Shown piece after piece: positions 1 to 9,207 of a stretch of DNA of 64,000 nucleotides. The position numbers and the translations under genes were made by a program. Location of the stretch: NCBI GenBank assembly GCA_001443375.1, contig LDXM01000007.1, positions 1-64,000 on the forward strand. The letters are read 5' to 3'. The notes beneath the pieces are model-generated. The model had not been told where the DNA came from, searched no databases, and saw only the letters and a program-made list of their open reading frames with translations. Every line of letters starts with the position of its first letter. Within the stretch, counting starts at the first letter, position 1. The DNA is from Chloroflexi bacterium CSP1-4. GTDB lineage: Bacteria > Chloroflexota > Limnocylindria > Limnocylindrales > CSP1-4.

Positions 1-143
1 ACTAATGCCTCTTGCCGTCGGTGCTGGGACCGAGTGATGCTGATAGGTTGCGCGGGGAGCCAGGACACACGGTCCGGATCCGAGCCGCCGGGACCGCGTC
101 GAGCCACTGGCGAGACCGACCGCGCCCAGGTGGAGGATGCGTC

Positions 144-500
144 ATGACCAACTTCGGTCTGTTCGTGGGGTTCGGCGCCCCGGTCGATGGTCGCGAGACC
201 CAGGCCGCACGCGTGTTCGGCGAAGCCATGGAGTACTACGCTCGCCTCCAACAGCAGGGCGACATCGAGAGCTTCGAGGGCGCGCTGCTGGAGGCCCACG
301 GCGGGGACCTGAACGGCTTCATGTTGCTGCGTGGCGACCCGGTCAAGCTGGGCATGGTGCGGGCCTCGGAAGATTGGGTCCGCCTCGTCGCTCGGGCGGA
401 GTTCGTCGCGCGTGGCGTCGGGGTCGTGTCGGCGGTCCTCGACGAGGAGGCGCAGCGCTTGGTTTCCGCCAACGAGGCCATGACGGCCGACCTGCGCTGA
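144..500 (+). CDS. hypothetical protein, possibly small alpha/beta-barrel (YciI-like) fold
   Basis: ORF 12..500; ATG at 144 begins MTNFGLFVGFG; extended upstream part looks non-coding. Confidence 0.6.
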   Translation: MTNFGLFVGFGAPVDGRETQAARVFGEAMEYYARLQQQGDIESFEGALLEAHGGDLNGFMLLRGDPVKLGMVRASEDWVRLVARAEFVARGVGVVSAVLDEEAQRLVSANEAMTADLR

Positions 501-624
501 GCAAGCGGCAGCAGAGCGGCGACGGGGGCCTCTCGGTAGCAAGCGGCGCACGAGCCCGGTCAGCGACCCCGAAGGGGCACGACACCGGGGCCCCCGCCCG
601 ATCGACCGCGCTAGACTCGGCGGG

Positions 625-708
625 GCCGAAGTGGCGGAAGTGGCAGACGCGGCGGACTTAAACTCCGCTGCCCGCAAGGGCGTCAGGGTTCGAATCCCTG
701 CTTCGGCA
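625..708 (+). tRNA. tRNA-Leu (anticodon TAA)
   Basis: Acceptor stem GCCGAAG/CTTCGGC, anticodon arm GCGGA-CTTAAAC-TCCGC, long variable arm, T-loop GGTTCGAATCC. Confidence 0.95.
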
Positions 709-767
709 CTACAGGTCGCCTGGCCTGGCGTCGGGACTCCCGCTCGGCGTCCGGGGCGGTAGCGCCG

Positions 768-1361
768 CTATCCCCGGCGGCTGGATCCGATGACGTGGTG
801 GGCGCGGCAGCGGGCCTCGTACTTCTCGTCGTCCAGGCCTCCCACCACGATGAGCGGGTCGTCGCGCCCGGCCGGCCGGCCGCCGACGAGGCGCTGCGTG
901 CGCGTCGCCTCCGCGCCGCAGACGGTGCAGATGGCGGTCAGCTTGGTGACCTCGTCGGCCAGGGCCAGCAGCTGGGGCAGCGGCCCGAAGGGACGTCCGA
1001 GGAAATCCTGGTCGAGGCCGGAGAGGATGACCATGCGACCCTCCGCTGCGAGCAGCTCGGCGATCTCCACGATGCCCTGGTCGAAGAACTGCGCCTCGTC
1101 GATGGCCACCACGGACGAGCGCTCTCGCGAGACGAGGGCGGGGATGTCGGCCGAGCTGGCCACGGCCCGCGCTCGGAAGGCGACGCCTGAGCGCGACTCG
1201 ACGACCTCCGGCGACGTGCGGTCGTCGATCGTGGGACGCACCAGGATCACTCGCCGGCCGGCGATCTCGGCGCGCCGCAGGAGGCGCAGCAGCTCGTCCG
1301 TCTTGCCGCTGAACATGCAGCCGGCGATGACATGGATCCAGCCGCTCGGCATCGGCGTCAT
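768..1361 (-). CDS. tdk: thymidine kinase
   Basis: WIHVIAGCMFSGKTDELLRLLRRAEIAGRR P-loop and DEAQFFD motif; internal ATG chosen. Confidence 0.92.
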   Translation of the reverse strand: MTPMPSGWIHVIAGCMFSGKTDELLRLLRRAEIAGRRVILVRPTIDDRTSPEVVESRSGVAFRARAVASSADIPALVSRERSSVVAIDEAQFFDQGIVEIAELLAAEGRMVILSGLDQDFLGRPFGPLPQLLALADEVTKLTAICTVCGAEATRTQRLVGGRPAGRDDPLIVVGGLDDEKYEARCRAHHVIGSSRRG

Positions 1362-1392
1362 GCGCCCAGCCGCGCCATCGCCGCGGCAACGG

Positions 1393-2616
1393 TCACCCGC
1401 GTTTGAGGATTCCGCCCAGCCGGCCGCGACCGTGCGCGGCGTCCCCGGCGGCGGACTCGACGGCCGGCTCGCCGCCGACGATGGTCGCCAGCCGGTGCAG
1501 ACGCTCGGCAGGTCCACTGCGCGGCGCGCCGCGAACGACCGGGATGCCCTCGTTGACCGCCTTGAGGTAGACGACCGGGTCGTACGGGATCTCCAGCGAG
1601 ATGCGCGCCGCAAGGGTGTTCTCGATGTCGCGCACCTTGAGCATCTCGCGGGCGAAGAGGTGGTTGACCACGAAGCTCGTCTTCGAGCCGGTCGCGACGG
1701 AATCGCTGAGGGTCTCGAGCAGCGAATGGAGCGCCTTCAGGGCGCCGATCTCGGGGTAGACCGTGAAGATGACCGCGTCGGCGAGCTCGAAGAGGGTCAG
1801 GCTGCGCTCGTCGAGCGTCGAGCCGCCGTCCACGACGACGATCTCGAAGGCGCGCCGCGCACTCTCGATCATGGCGGCCACCTGGGTCGCCCCCACCAGC
1901 TGGGCCTGGTCGGGTCGCTGGGGGGCGCAGAGGACCGCGAGACCCGCCTCGTGCCGCTGCATGTACGTGCGCATGAGTTCCGGCTCGCTGAACGCCTGCT
2001 CGTCACGCGCCAGGTCGCCGATCGTCTGGCTCGGGCGCAGATTCAGGTGTGTGGCGACCTGGCCCCACTGGAGGTCGAGGTCGATCAAGGCGACCCGGTC
2101 AGGCCGGCGCTCGGCCAGCGCGACGGCGGTGTTGACCGCCAGCGTCGTCGTGCCGACGCCGCCCTTCGGGCTGAAGAAGACGACCACGCGCCGTGACGTC
2201 GGGCCGGCGGCACCGGGCACGACCGCAGGTGCCAGGTCCCTCGAGCGGTGGAAGCGCAGGAGCAGAGCTTCGACCCTGGCCTCGAGCTCTCGCGCGTCGA
2301 AGGGCTTGACCATGACGTCGTCGGCGCCCGCCTCGAGGAAACGCACCCGCTCCTCGACGTCCTCGGTCTGGGCGACGCACAGCACGGGCACCGCGGCGAG
2401 CGCGGGCGTGCCGCGGATCTCCCCGCAGATCTCGACCGGCGTGCGTCCCCCACGCACGGCGTCGATGATCACCAGGACGTGGTCGCCGGCGCGCCGGAAG
2501 ACCTCCTCGGGATCCTCCGTGAGGTTCACTTGATAGCCGACGCGGCCGAGCACGGAGCGGACGATCTCGGCTGTCGCGGGGTCCTGTTCGAGCAGCAGGA
2601 TGGCGCTCGAGGGCAC
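1393..2616 (-). CDS. CpaE/TadZ-like protein: receiver domain + MinD/ParA-type ATPase
   Basis: Receiver domain with IIDA and VKPFD, then deviant Walker A SPKGGVGTTTLAVN. Confidence 0.85.
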   Translation of the reverse strand: MPSSAILLLEQDPATAEIVRSVLGRVGYQVNLTEDPEEVFRRAGDHVLVIIDAVRGGRTPVEICGEIRGTPALAAVPVLCVAQTEDVEERVRFLEAGADDVMVKPFDARELEARVEALLLRFHRSRDLAPAVVPGAAGPTSRRVVVFFSPKGGVGTTTLAVNTAVALAERRPDRVALIDLDLQWGQVATHLNLRPSQTIGDLARDEQAFSEPELMRTYMQRHEAGLAVLCAPQRPDQAQLVGATQVAAMIESARRAFEIVVVDGGSTLDERSLTLFELADAVIFTVYPEIGALKALHSLLETLSDSVATGSKTSFVVNHLFAREMLKVRDIENTLAARISLEIPYDPVVYLKAVNEGIPVVRGAPRSGPAERLHRLATIVGGEPAVESAAGDAAHGRGRLGGILKRG

Positions 2617-2674
2617 GTTCTACCTCGCCTGTGGCAGTCGGGATCGGGTGCGCGCCAGTCTAGCAGAGGGCCCG

Positions 2675-2683
2675 TGCTACACT
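2675..2683 (+). promoter_or_regulatory. putative extended -10 promoter (TGCTACACT) for rpsF operon
   Basis: TGnTACACT about 95 nt upstream of rpsF. Confidence 0.5.
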
Positions 2684-2701
2684 GCGCGCCAGTTCCTTTC
2701 A

Positions 2702-2747
2702 GCCCCGCCGGCCTCGGAGCACGTCGTGTTCCGCCACCGAGCCGGGC
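2702..2747 (+). promoter_or_regulatory. candidate S6:S18-binding leader structure
   Basis: CTCGG/CCGAG and GCCC/GGGC stems enclosing GTTCCGCCACCGAG in rpsF 5' leader. Confidence 0.35.
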
Positions 2748-2777
2748 ATACCCATGGGAAGGAGGGCCACGGCCCCG

Positions 2778-3209
2778 ATGCGCCGCTATGAACTCATGCT
2801 CGTCCTGAAGCCGGACCTCGCAGATGACCGCATCCAGGCCACCGTCGACCGGGCCACGCGGTCGATCAGCGGATCCGGCGGCCAGATCGTCAAGGTCAGC
2901 CCCTGGGGACGCCGGCGCCTCGCCTACGCCATCGGCCAGTTCCGCGAGGGTTCCTATCACATCGTCGTGTTCGACGCGCCTCCGGAGGCCATCGTCGAGC
3001 TCGAGCGCGGGCTCCACATCACCGAGGAGGTCATGCGCCATCTCGTCGTCCACGTCGAGCGTCCCACCTCGTCGCGCCGTGCCGCGGCGACGACGACGGA
3101 CCTCGAGGATGCCGAGGTCGCGCCACCCCCCGAGGACGAGGAGCTCGAGGAGGCCGTCGAGATGATCGACGAGTCCGAGACCGAAGCCGCACCCGCCGCC
3201 ATCGACTAG
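2778..3209 (+). CDS. rpsF: 30S ribosomal protein S6
   Basis: MRRYELMLVLKPDL...GRRRLAYAI; followed by ssb and rpsR. Confidence 0.95.
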   Translation: MRRYELMLVLKPDLADDRIQATVDRATRSISGSGGQIVKVSPWGRRRLAYAIGQFREGSYHIVVFDAPPEAIVELERGLHITEEVMRHLVVHVERPTSSRRAAATTTDLEDAEVAPPPEDEELEEAVEMIDESETEAAPAAID

Positions 3210-3226
3210 GGTCGCCAGCGGCGACC
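3210..3226 (+). other. 7-bp perfect intergenic hairpin between rpsF and ssb
   Basis: GGTCGCC-AGC-GGCGACC. Confidence 0.5.
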
Positions 3227-3239
3227 AGGAGACACGGCC

Positions 3240-3701
3240 ATGTCGCTCAACAAGTGCATGATCATCGGCAATCTCGGGCGCGACCCGGAGATGCGCTACA
3301 CGCCGTCGGGTACGGCGGTCACCCAGTTCAGCGTGGCCGTCAACCGCAACACGCGCGATGAAGCCGGCGAGTGGAAGAAGGAGACGGAGTGGTTCCGTGT
3401 CGTCCTCTTCCGGGAGCAGGCCGAGCGCGCCGCGGAGTGGCTGCGCAAGGGCGCCAAGGTCTACGTCGAAGGGCGCATCCAGACGCGGCAGTACGAGAAG
3501 GACGGCCAAACGCACTATATGACCGAACTGGTCGCCGAGCGTTTCGCCAACCTCGATCCGCGCCAGCGTGACGAGGAAGGCGGGGACGAGGCTCGCGCGG
3601 CGCGTCCCGTGGCCGCCGCACCCGCCGCCTCCGGCGCTGCCACGCGCCCAGCCGCCCCAGCCCCCGGCGGCGACGAATTCGACGACCCCATCCCCTTCTG
3701 A
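3240..3701 (+). CDS. ssb: single-stranded DNA-binding protein
   Basis: MSLNKCMIIGNLGRDPEMRYTPSGTAVTQFSVAVNR; acidic C-terminus DDPIPF. Confidence 0.97.
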   Translation: MSLNKCMIIGNLGRDPEMRYTPSGTAVTQFSVAVNRNTRDEAGEWKKETEWFRVVLFREQAERAAEWLRKGAKVYVEGRIQTRQYEKDGQTHYMTELVAERFANLDPRQRDEEGGDEARAARPVAAAPAASGAATRPAAPAPGGDEFDDPIPF

Positions 3702-3722
3702 TCCGAGACGAGGACGACCCGT

Positions 3723-3992
3723 ATGCCGCCCGTTACCCGAGCCAAGAAGCGCGACGAGTACTACCGCGACCGGCGCCGCCGGAAGGTGTGCTCGTTCTGC
3801 GCCGACAAGACGGACCAGATCGATTACAAGGAGGTCAACCGCCTCCGCCGCTACCTGTCCGAGCGCGCGAAGATCGAGCCGCGCCGCAAGACGGGCACCT
3901 GCGCCCAGCACCAGCGCCAACTGTCGGTGGCGCTCAAGCGCGCCCGCATCGTCGCTCTGCTGCCGTACGCGCCGCAGCACCTGCGCCCCTGA
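3723..3992 (+). CDS. rpsR: 30S ribosomal protein S18 (Cys-containing form)
   Basis: [45 protein letters not shown]. Confidence 0.95.
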   Translation: MPPVTRAKKRDEYYRDRRRRKVCSFCADKTDQIDYKEVNRLRRYLSERAKIEPRRKTGTCAQHQRQLSVALKRARIVALLPYAPQHLRP

Positions 3993-4034
3993 CGGGACGG
4001 CGGTCGGCGACGACCACGGGTTGACGGCCGCGCC

Positions 4035-4877
4035 GTGGCGGTGACCCTGCTGCTCGCCGCCGGCGGCCTGGGCGCGGGCGTCTTCGGGGCGCTGCTCGGC
4101 CTCGGGGGCGGCATCCTCATCGTGCCCCTCCTGACCCTCGCCTTCGGGCTGCCCTTCCGCGAGGCCGTGGCGATCAGCCTGCTGGCGGTCATCACGACCT
4201 CGTCGGCCAGCGCCGCCGTCTATCTCGAGCGCGGCGTCGCCAACCTTCGCCTGGGCATGACGCTCGAGCTGCTCACCGCCACCGGGGCGCTGGCCGGGGG
4301 CCTCCTCGCCTTCATCCTCGACGAGCGGCTCCTGGCCGGCATCTTCGCGGCCATGCTGGTGTACGTCGCGGTCTCGATGGCCCGGCGGCGGGAGGCCGGC
4401 ATCGACGAGCGACCCCCGGACCTCGTGGTGGATCCGACGGCGGATGCGTCGCCGCCGGCGAACGGATTCGCGGCCACGCTCGGCGGACCCGGCTACGCCA
4501 TCCGTCGGCTGCCCCTGGGCCTCGCGCTGAGCGCGTTCGCCGGGCTCCAGTCGGCGCTGCTCGGCGTCGGCGGGGGCATCGTCAAGGTGCCCGCCATGCA
4601 CCTGGCCATGGGCGTACCGCTGCGCGTCGCGACCGCCACGAGCAACCTGACCATCGGCGTCACGGCGTCGGCCAGCGCGGTGCTCTACCTGCTGCGCGAC
4701 GCGCTGGATCCGTACGTCGCAGGTCCGGTCGTGGTCGGGGTCTTCGTCGGCGCCACGGCCGCTGCGCGCATCGCCCACCGCGTGCCTCTGCGCGTGCTGC
4801 GCCTGCTGTTCATGGTCGTCCTCGTCTACGTCGCCGTCCAGATGGCCGGCCGCGCGCTCGGCGTGGTGCTGGGCTGA
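4035..4877 (+). CDS. TSUP family (TauE/SafE) membrane transporter
   Basis: Duplicated GxGGGIxxVP motifs, hydrophobic segments. Confidence 0.88.
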   Translation: MAVTLLLAAGGLGAGVFGALLGLGGGILIVPLLTLAFGLPFREAVAISLLAVITTSSASAAVYLERGVANLRLGMTLELLTATGALAGGLLAFILDERLLAGIFAAMLVYVAVSMARRREAGIDERPPDLVVDPTADASPPANGFAATLGGPGYAIRRLPLGLALSAFAGLQSALLGVGGGIVKVPAMHLAMGVPLRVATATSNLTIGVTASASAVLYLLRDALDPYVAGPVVVGVFVGATAAARIAHRVPLRVLRLLFMVVLVYVAVQMAGRALGVVLG

Positions 4878-5248
4878 TGGGCCGCGCGGTGGGGGTGGTG
4901 CGCGATCCCGTGGCCGGCGCCGTGGCCCGTCTCCTGATGGCCGGCGCGATCGCCTCGGTCGTGCTCGTGGCGGCGGGCGTCGTGCTGATGCTCGCAGCTG
5001 GACTGCGGCCCACGGCGGACTCAGGGCCGGGCCCGGATCCGGCCTCGATCGTGGCCGACGTCGTCGGGCTCCGCCCGGCGGGCCTGCTCTGGGCCGGCCT
5101 GCTGCTCACGGTCGCCCTGCCCACGGCCCGCGTCGCGCTTGCCCTGGCGGGTTTCCTCCGCCTGGGCGACCGCCGGGCGTCGGCCGTCGCGGCGGGAGTC
5201 CTGGGCGTTCTGGCGCTCGCCTTCGCCGTCGCACTGGCCACGAGCTAG
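4877..5248 (+). CDS. DUF1634-like membrane protein
   Basis: Three hydrophobic segments; overlaps TSUP stop, the usual DUF1634 context. Confidence 0.6.
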   Translation: MGRAVGVVRDPVAGAVARLLMAGAIASVVLVAAGVVLMLAAGLRPTADSGPGPDPASIVADVVGLRPAGLLWAGLLLTVALPTARVALALAGFLRLGDRRASAVAAGVLGVLALAFAVALATS

Positions 5249-5253
5249 GCGCC

Positions 5254-6309
5254 ATGGAGACCGCCCTCGTCCTCGTCGTCGCTTTCGCGGTCATCCTCCT
5301 CGGCGCGGAACTGTTCACCAACGGCATCGAGTGGGTGGGTCACAAGCTCGACCTGGCCGAGGGCGCGGTGGGCAGCGTGCTGGCGGCCGTCGGCACGGCC
5401 CTCCCCGAGACGATGATCCCGCTGGTGGCCATCCTCCTCGGCAGCGCCGTCGCGGCCGATGAGGTGGCTCTGGGCGCGATCCTCGGCGCGCCGTTCATGC
5501 TGGCCACCCTGGCCATGTTCGTGACCGGCCTGGCCGTGATCGCCTACCGCGACAGGCGCGCGACCGGCACCACCCTTGCCATCGACGCAGGGATCGTGGG
5601 CAAGGACGTGCGCTTCTTCGGCGTCGCCTACGCCATCGCCATCGGCGCCGCGTTCGCGCCCCTGGAGCTGTGGTTCGTCCGGCCGGCCGTGGCCGTGCTG
5701 CTCGTCGCCCTCTACGCGCTCTACGTCCGCGCCCATTTCGCCGCCGAAACCGCGGCCGGCGAGGCCGATGACCTGGCCCCGCTGCGCTTCCACCGTCTCG
5801 ACCGGGGTGGCCGCCGCGCCGACCCCGTCGTTCCCCGGCTGCGCATCGTGGGCCTCCAGGTCCTGGCTGCCCTCGCCTGCATCGTCGGCGGCGCGGTCGT
5901 CTTCGTGGACGCGGTCACGAGCCTCTCGCTGGGCCTCGGCATCGGGGCCGCCGTGCTCGCCCTGGTCATCGCCCCGGTGGCCACGGAGCTGCCCGAGAAG
6001 TTCAACAGCGTGCTCTGGGTGCGCCAGGGCAAGGACACCCTGGCGATGGGCAACATCACCGGGGCGATGGTCTTCCAGGCCTGTCTGCCCACCGTCGTGG
6101 CGCTCCTCTTCGCGCCCGAGCAGTGGGTGATCGGGCCCGGCTCGTATCTCGTCTTCTTGTCGGCCGGCATCGCCTTCGCCGCGACCGCGGCCGTGTTCCT
6201 GCCCATGACCCGCCGGGCGCGCCTGACCGCGCGCGGCCTGCTCGTCGGCGGCATCTTCTACGCCGCCTACCTCATCGCCGTCCTGGTCGCCGTGGGGGCT
6301 GTTGGCTGA
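5254..6309 (+). CDS. sodium/calcium exchanger (CaCA) family antiporter
   Basis: GAELFTNGIEWVGHKL, GTALPETMIPL and ATELPEKFNSV alpha-repeat motifs. Confidence 0.85.
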   Translation: METALVLVVAFAVILLGAELFTNGIEWVGHKLDLAEGAVGSVLAAVGTALPETMIPLVAILLGSAVAADEVALGAILGAPFMLATLAMFVTGLAVIAYRDRRATGTTLAIDAGIVGKDVRFFGVAYAIAIGAAFAPLELWFVRPAVAVLLVALYALYVRAHFAAETAAGEADDLAPLRFHRLDRGGRRADPVVPRLRIVGLQVLAALACIVGGAVVFVDAVTSLSLGLGIGAAVLALVIAPVATELPEKFNSVLWVRQGKDTLAMGNITGAMVFQACLPTVVALLFAPEQWVIGPGSYLVFLSAGIAFAATAAVFLPMTRRARLTARGLLVGGIFYAAYLIAVLVAVGAVG

Positions 6310-6312
6310 CGC

Positions 6313-6318
6313 TATACT
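6313..6318 (+). promoter_or_regulatory. putative -10 box (TATACT) of leaderless ilvE
   Basis: TATACT ends 7 nt before the ATG at 6326. Confidence 0.5.
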
Positions 6319-6325
6319 CGCGGCC

Positions 6326-7294
6326 ATGTTGACCGAGAAGCCCGCACCCTCCGATGCCAGCGGTGCCCTGCCCCAGCAGCGCCAGGTCCAGTGCTTCTTC
6401 CAGGGTGGCTTCGTGCCGCTGCGCGAGGCGAAGATCGGGGTCATGACCCACGCCTTCATGTACGGCACGGCCTGCTTCGAGGGCGTGCGGGCCTACTGGA
6501 ACGCCGACCAGGGCCAGCTCTTCCTGCTCAAAGGGCTGGAGCACTACCGGCGGCTGCGCAACTCGGCTCGCGTCCTGTTCATGGACCTGCCGCGACCGCC
6601 GGAAGAGCTGGTGGACCTCACCGTCGAGCTGTTGCGGCGCAACGATCTCCGTGAGGACACGTACATCCGACCCTCGGTCTACAAGTCCAGCGAGGCCATC
6701 GGGGTGCGCCTGCACGACCTGGCGCACGATTTCATGATCGTCTGCCTGCCCTTCGGCGACTACATCGACACGACGGCCGGCATCAGCACGATGACCACCT
6801 CGTGGCGGCGCAACGCGGACACGGCCATCCCGGCCCGCTCGAAGATCACCGGCGGCTACGTCAACAGCGCCTTCGCCAAGACCGATGCCAACCTCAACGG
6901 CCACGACGAGGCCATCGTGCTGACCGCCGACGGCCACGCCTCCGAGGGCAGCGCGGAGAACCTGTTCATGGTGCGCGACGGCGCCCTCGTCACGCCGCCC
7001 GCCACCGACGACATCCTCGAGGGCATCACGCGAGCGGCGATCATGCAACTGGCGCGCCGTGAGCTGGGGCTGGAGACGGTCGTGCGCTCCATCGACCGCA
7101 GCGAGCTGTACGTCGCCGAGGAGGTCTTCCTGTGCGGCACGGGCGCCCAGGTGTCGCCGGTCACGAAGATCGACCACCGGCCCGTCGGGGACGGACGCAT
7201 CGGCCCGGTCGCGGGGCGCATCAAGGACGTCTACTTCGACGCCGTGCGCGGCCGGCTGCCGGCCTACGCCGACTGGCTGACGCCCGTCTACTAG
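6326..7294 (+). CDS. ilvE: branched-chain-amino-acid aminotransferase
   Basis: THAFMYGTACFEGVRAYW...SKITGGYVNSAFAKTDANLNGHDEAI. Confidence 0.92.
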   Translation: MLTEKPAPSDASGALPQQRQVQCFFQGGFVPLREAKIGVMTHAFMYGTACFEGVRAYWNADQGQLFLLKGLEHYRRLRNSARVLFMDLPRPPEELVDLTVELLRRNDLREDTYIRPSVYKSSEAIGVRLHDLAHDFMIVCLPFGDYIDTTAGISTMTTSWRRNADTAIPARSKITGGYVNSAFAKTDANLNGHDEAIVLTADGHASEGSAENLFMVRDGALVTPPATDDILEGITRAAIMQLARRELGLETVVRSIDRSELYVAEEVFLCGTGAQVSPVTKIDHRPVGDGRIGPVAGRIKDVYFDAVRGRLPAYADWLTPVY

Positions 7295-7324
7295 GGGCCA
7301 CGGCCCGGGGGCTGCGGCGCCGGT

Positions 7325-9109
7325 TCAGTCGGGAACGGCGAGGATGGGGGTGGCGGCACCGGTGATGACGACGATGTCCGCCTTGACCGCCGGATCGACT
7401 TTCAGCGCCACGGTCACGCCCAGGGTCTGCTCCAGGACCCCGATGGTCTCAGGCAGGCGTGCCTCGGCGCCGTTGTAGACCGTCACGAGCGTCTGCGCGT
7501 AGGTCAGCCGATCGGCCCGCCCGCCGTTCGCGGTGGGCACGGTCGCCCCGATGCCCAGGTAGCCCAGGTAGTCGGCCGTGGCCGCCGCCTGGCCCGCCTT
7601 GCCGGATCCGTTGAGGACCCACACGACGGCTCCTTCCTCGCCGATCTTCGTCCGGCTCGCCTCGAGGGCACGATCGGTCTTGAAGGCGTTGCGCACGGCT
7701 CGGCGGATGACGTCCACCTTCGGTGTCAGCGAGTAGCAGGAGAGGCACTCGACCTGGTAGTAGGGGGGCGTGAAGACCAGCGACCGGATGCGCGAGGCGT
7801 CCACCGACCGGGCGAGGGTGATGAGCTGCGGGAACAGCTCCGGCGGGACGTCCGTGTGGACGGCCTGCTTCAGCGCCGCCACGAGCGCCTCCAGGCGGCC
7901 CGGCTGGAGCAGGCTCGCCGGATCCACCTGCTGGCGCAGCGAGACGATCACGCGCTGCTGGCGCTGCGCCCGATCGAAGTCGGAGCTCTTGTGGCGCGCC
8001 CGTGCGTAGGCCAGGGCCTGCTCGCCGTCCATGCGGCTGAAGCCGGGCGGGATGTACAGGTTGTAAGCCCGGGACTCCTCGATCGGGTAGTGGTCGTCCG
8101 AGACCGGCATCTGGACGTCGATGGTCAGGCCGCCGAGCGTGTCGACGACCTTCTTGAAGCCGTCGAAGTCCACCTCGACGTAGAACTGCACGTCGAGCTG
8201 GTAGAGCTCCCCGAGGGCACCCTTGAGGGCGAGGTAGCCGCGCTGCCGATCGTTGCCCGGGAAGAGGCTCGGCAAGCCCTTCGCCCGCGTCCAGAGGCCG
8301 TTGATCTTGTCCGGGTAGACGCCGCCGCGGTAGTAGCTGGCGGCGCGCCACGCGCGCGGCAGCGGCACACCGGTCGTGTCGCGCGGCAGGCTCAGCATGG
8401 CCACCTGCTTGGTGACCGGGTCGATGCTGGCCACGATCAGCGTGTCCGTGTTGAAGGTGGCCTCTTCCGGCCGTCGGTCGGCGCCGATGAAGAGGATGTT
8501 CAGGCGCTCGGTGCCGGTCCAGGGGGTGCCGGTCACGGCCGCCGTGGGCTCGGTGCCGGGGGATGCGTCGGTGGATCCCGTGGGCGCGCTGGCGCCGCCG
8601 CTCGGTGCGTCGGTTGGCTCGTTCCCACCGCCGTCGCTGATGCCGGTGACGAGGTCGTAGGCGATGAGGTCGTAGCGGGCGGCCGCCACGTGGCCCAGCG
8701 AGGTGACCAGCAGGACCGCCACGAGCCCGGCGATGGCGAGCGGGTGGCTGTGCACGCGAGGGCGTCCGAGGCGCGTCGTGCCGGCCTCCGCGAATGACCG
8801 CGCCGCGTCCGCGACCCGGAAGGCGTCGACGACGGCGATCACGCGGTAGAGGAGGAGGATGATGTCCAGGCCGAGGACGACGAGGAGGGTCGTCGGGCTC
8901 GACAGCGCCGCGATCAGCGAGAGCCGGCTGGCCGGATTGGCCAGCAAGCCGGCCAGCAGTGCCAGCACGAGCACCAGCGGCGCGGCGAAAGCGAGCCCGC
9001 GCGCGTAGAGGCCGACGTAGGCCTGGCCGAGGCCCGGGAAGAGGAAGGAGAGGAAGGCGGCCGCGAAGGGCGAGCGGTGCCGGCCCTCGTCGCGGGGGCG
9101 CGTCTGCAT
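7325..9109 (-). CDS. LytR-CpsA-Psr (LCP) family protein with LytR C-terminal domain
   Basis: N-terminal TM segments, LFIGADRRPEEATFNTDTLIVASIDP, LPRDT, GEQALAYARARHKSSDFDRAQRQQ, C-terminal VLNGSGKAGQA. Confidence 0.9.
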   Translation of the reverse strand: MQTRPRDEGRHRSPFAAAFLSFLFPGLGQAYVGLYARGLAFAAPLVLVLALLAGLLANPASRLSLIAALSSPTTLLVVLGLDIILLLYRVIAVVDAFRVADAARSFAEAGTTRLGRPRVHSHPLAIAGLVAVLLVTSLGHVAAARYDLIAYDLVTGISDGGGNEPTDAPSGGASAPTGSTDASPGTEPTAAVTGTPWTGTERLNILFIGADRRPEEATFNTDTLIVASIDPVTKQVAMLSLPRDTTGVPLPRAWRAASYYRGGVYPDKINGLWTRAKGLPSLFPGNDRQRGYLALKGALGELYQLDVQFYVEVDFDGFKKVVDTLGGLTIDVQMPVSDDHYPIEESRAYNLYIPPGFSRMDGEQALAYARARHKSSDFDRAQRQQRVIVSLRQQVDPASLLQPGRLEALVAALKQAVHTDVPPELFPQLITLARSVDASRIRSLVFTPPYYQVECLSCYSLTPKVDVIRRAVRNAFKTDRALEASRTKIGEEGAVVWVLNGSGKAGQAAATADYLGYLGIGATVPTANGGRADRLTYAQTLVTVYNGAEARLPETIGVLEQTLGVTVALKVDPAVKADIVVITGAATPILAVPD

Positions 9110-9193
9110 CGGGCGGCATGATACCCGCACGCGACGCGCGGTGCCGCCGGGGGCACCGCGAACGCCCTCGCCATTCGGGCGCGGTGCTTCGGC

Positions 9194-9199
9194 TATCCT
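9194..9199 (+). promoter_or_regulatory. putative -10 box (TATCCT) of ileS
   Basis: 8 nt separate the hexamer from the ATG at 9208. Confidence 0.35.
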
Positions 9200-9207
9200 T
9201 GCCCTCC

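Noticed and set aside
2526-4778. 750-aa minus-strand ORF across rpsF-ssb-rpsR-TSUP
   Set aside because: Antisense high-GC shadow of clearly conserved plus-strand genes; low-complexity Arg/Asp/Gly-rich translation
9110-9207. T-box riboswitch upstream of ileS
   Set aside because: Interval is under 100 nt, no T-box consensus and the promoter is adjacent to the ATG
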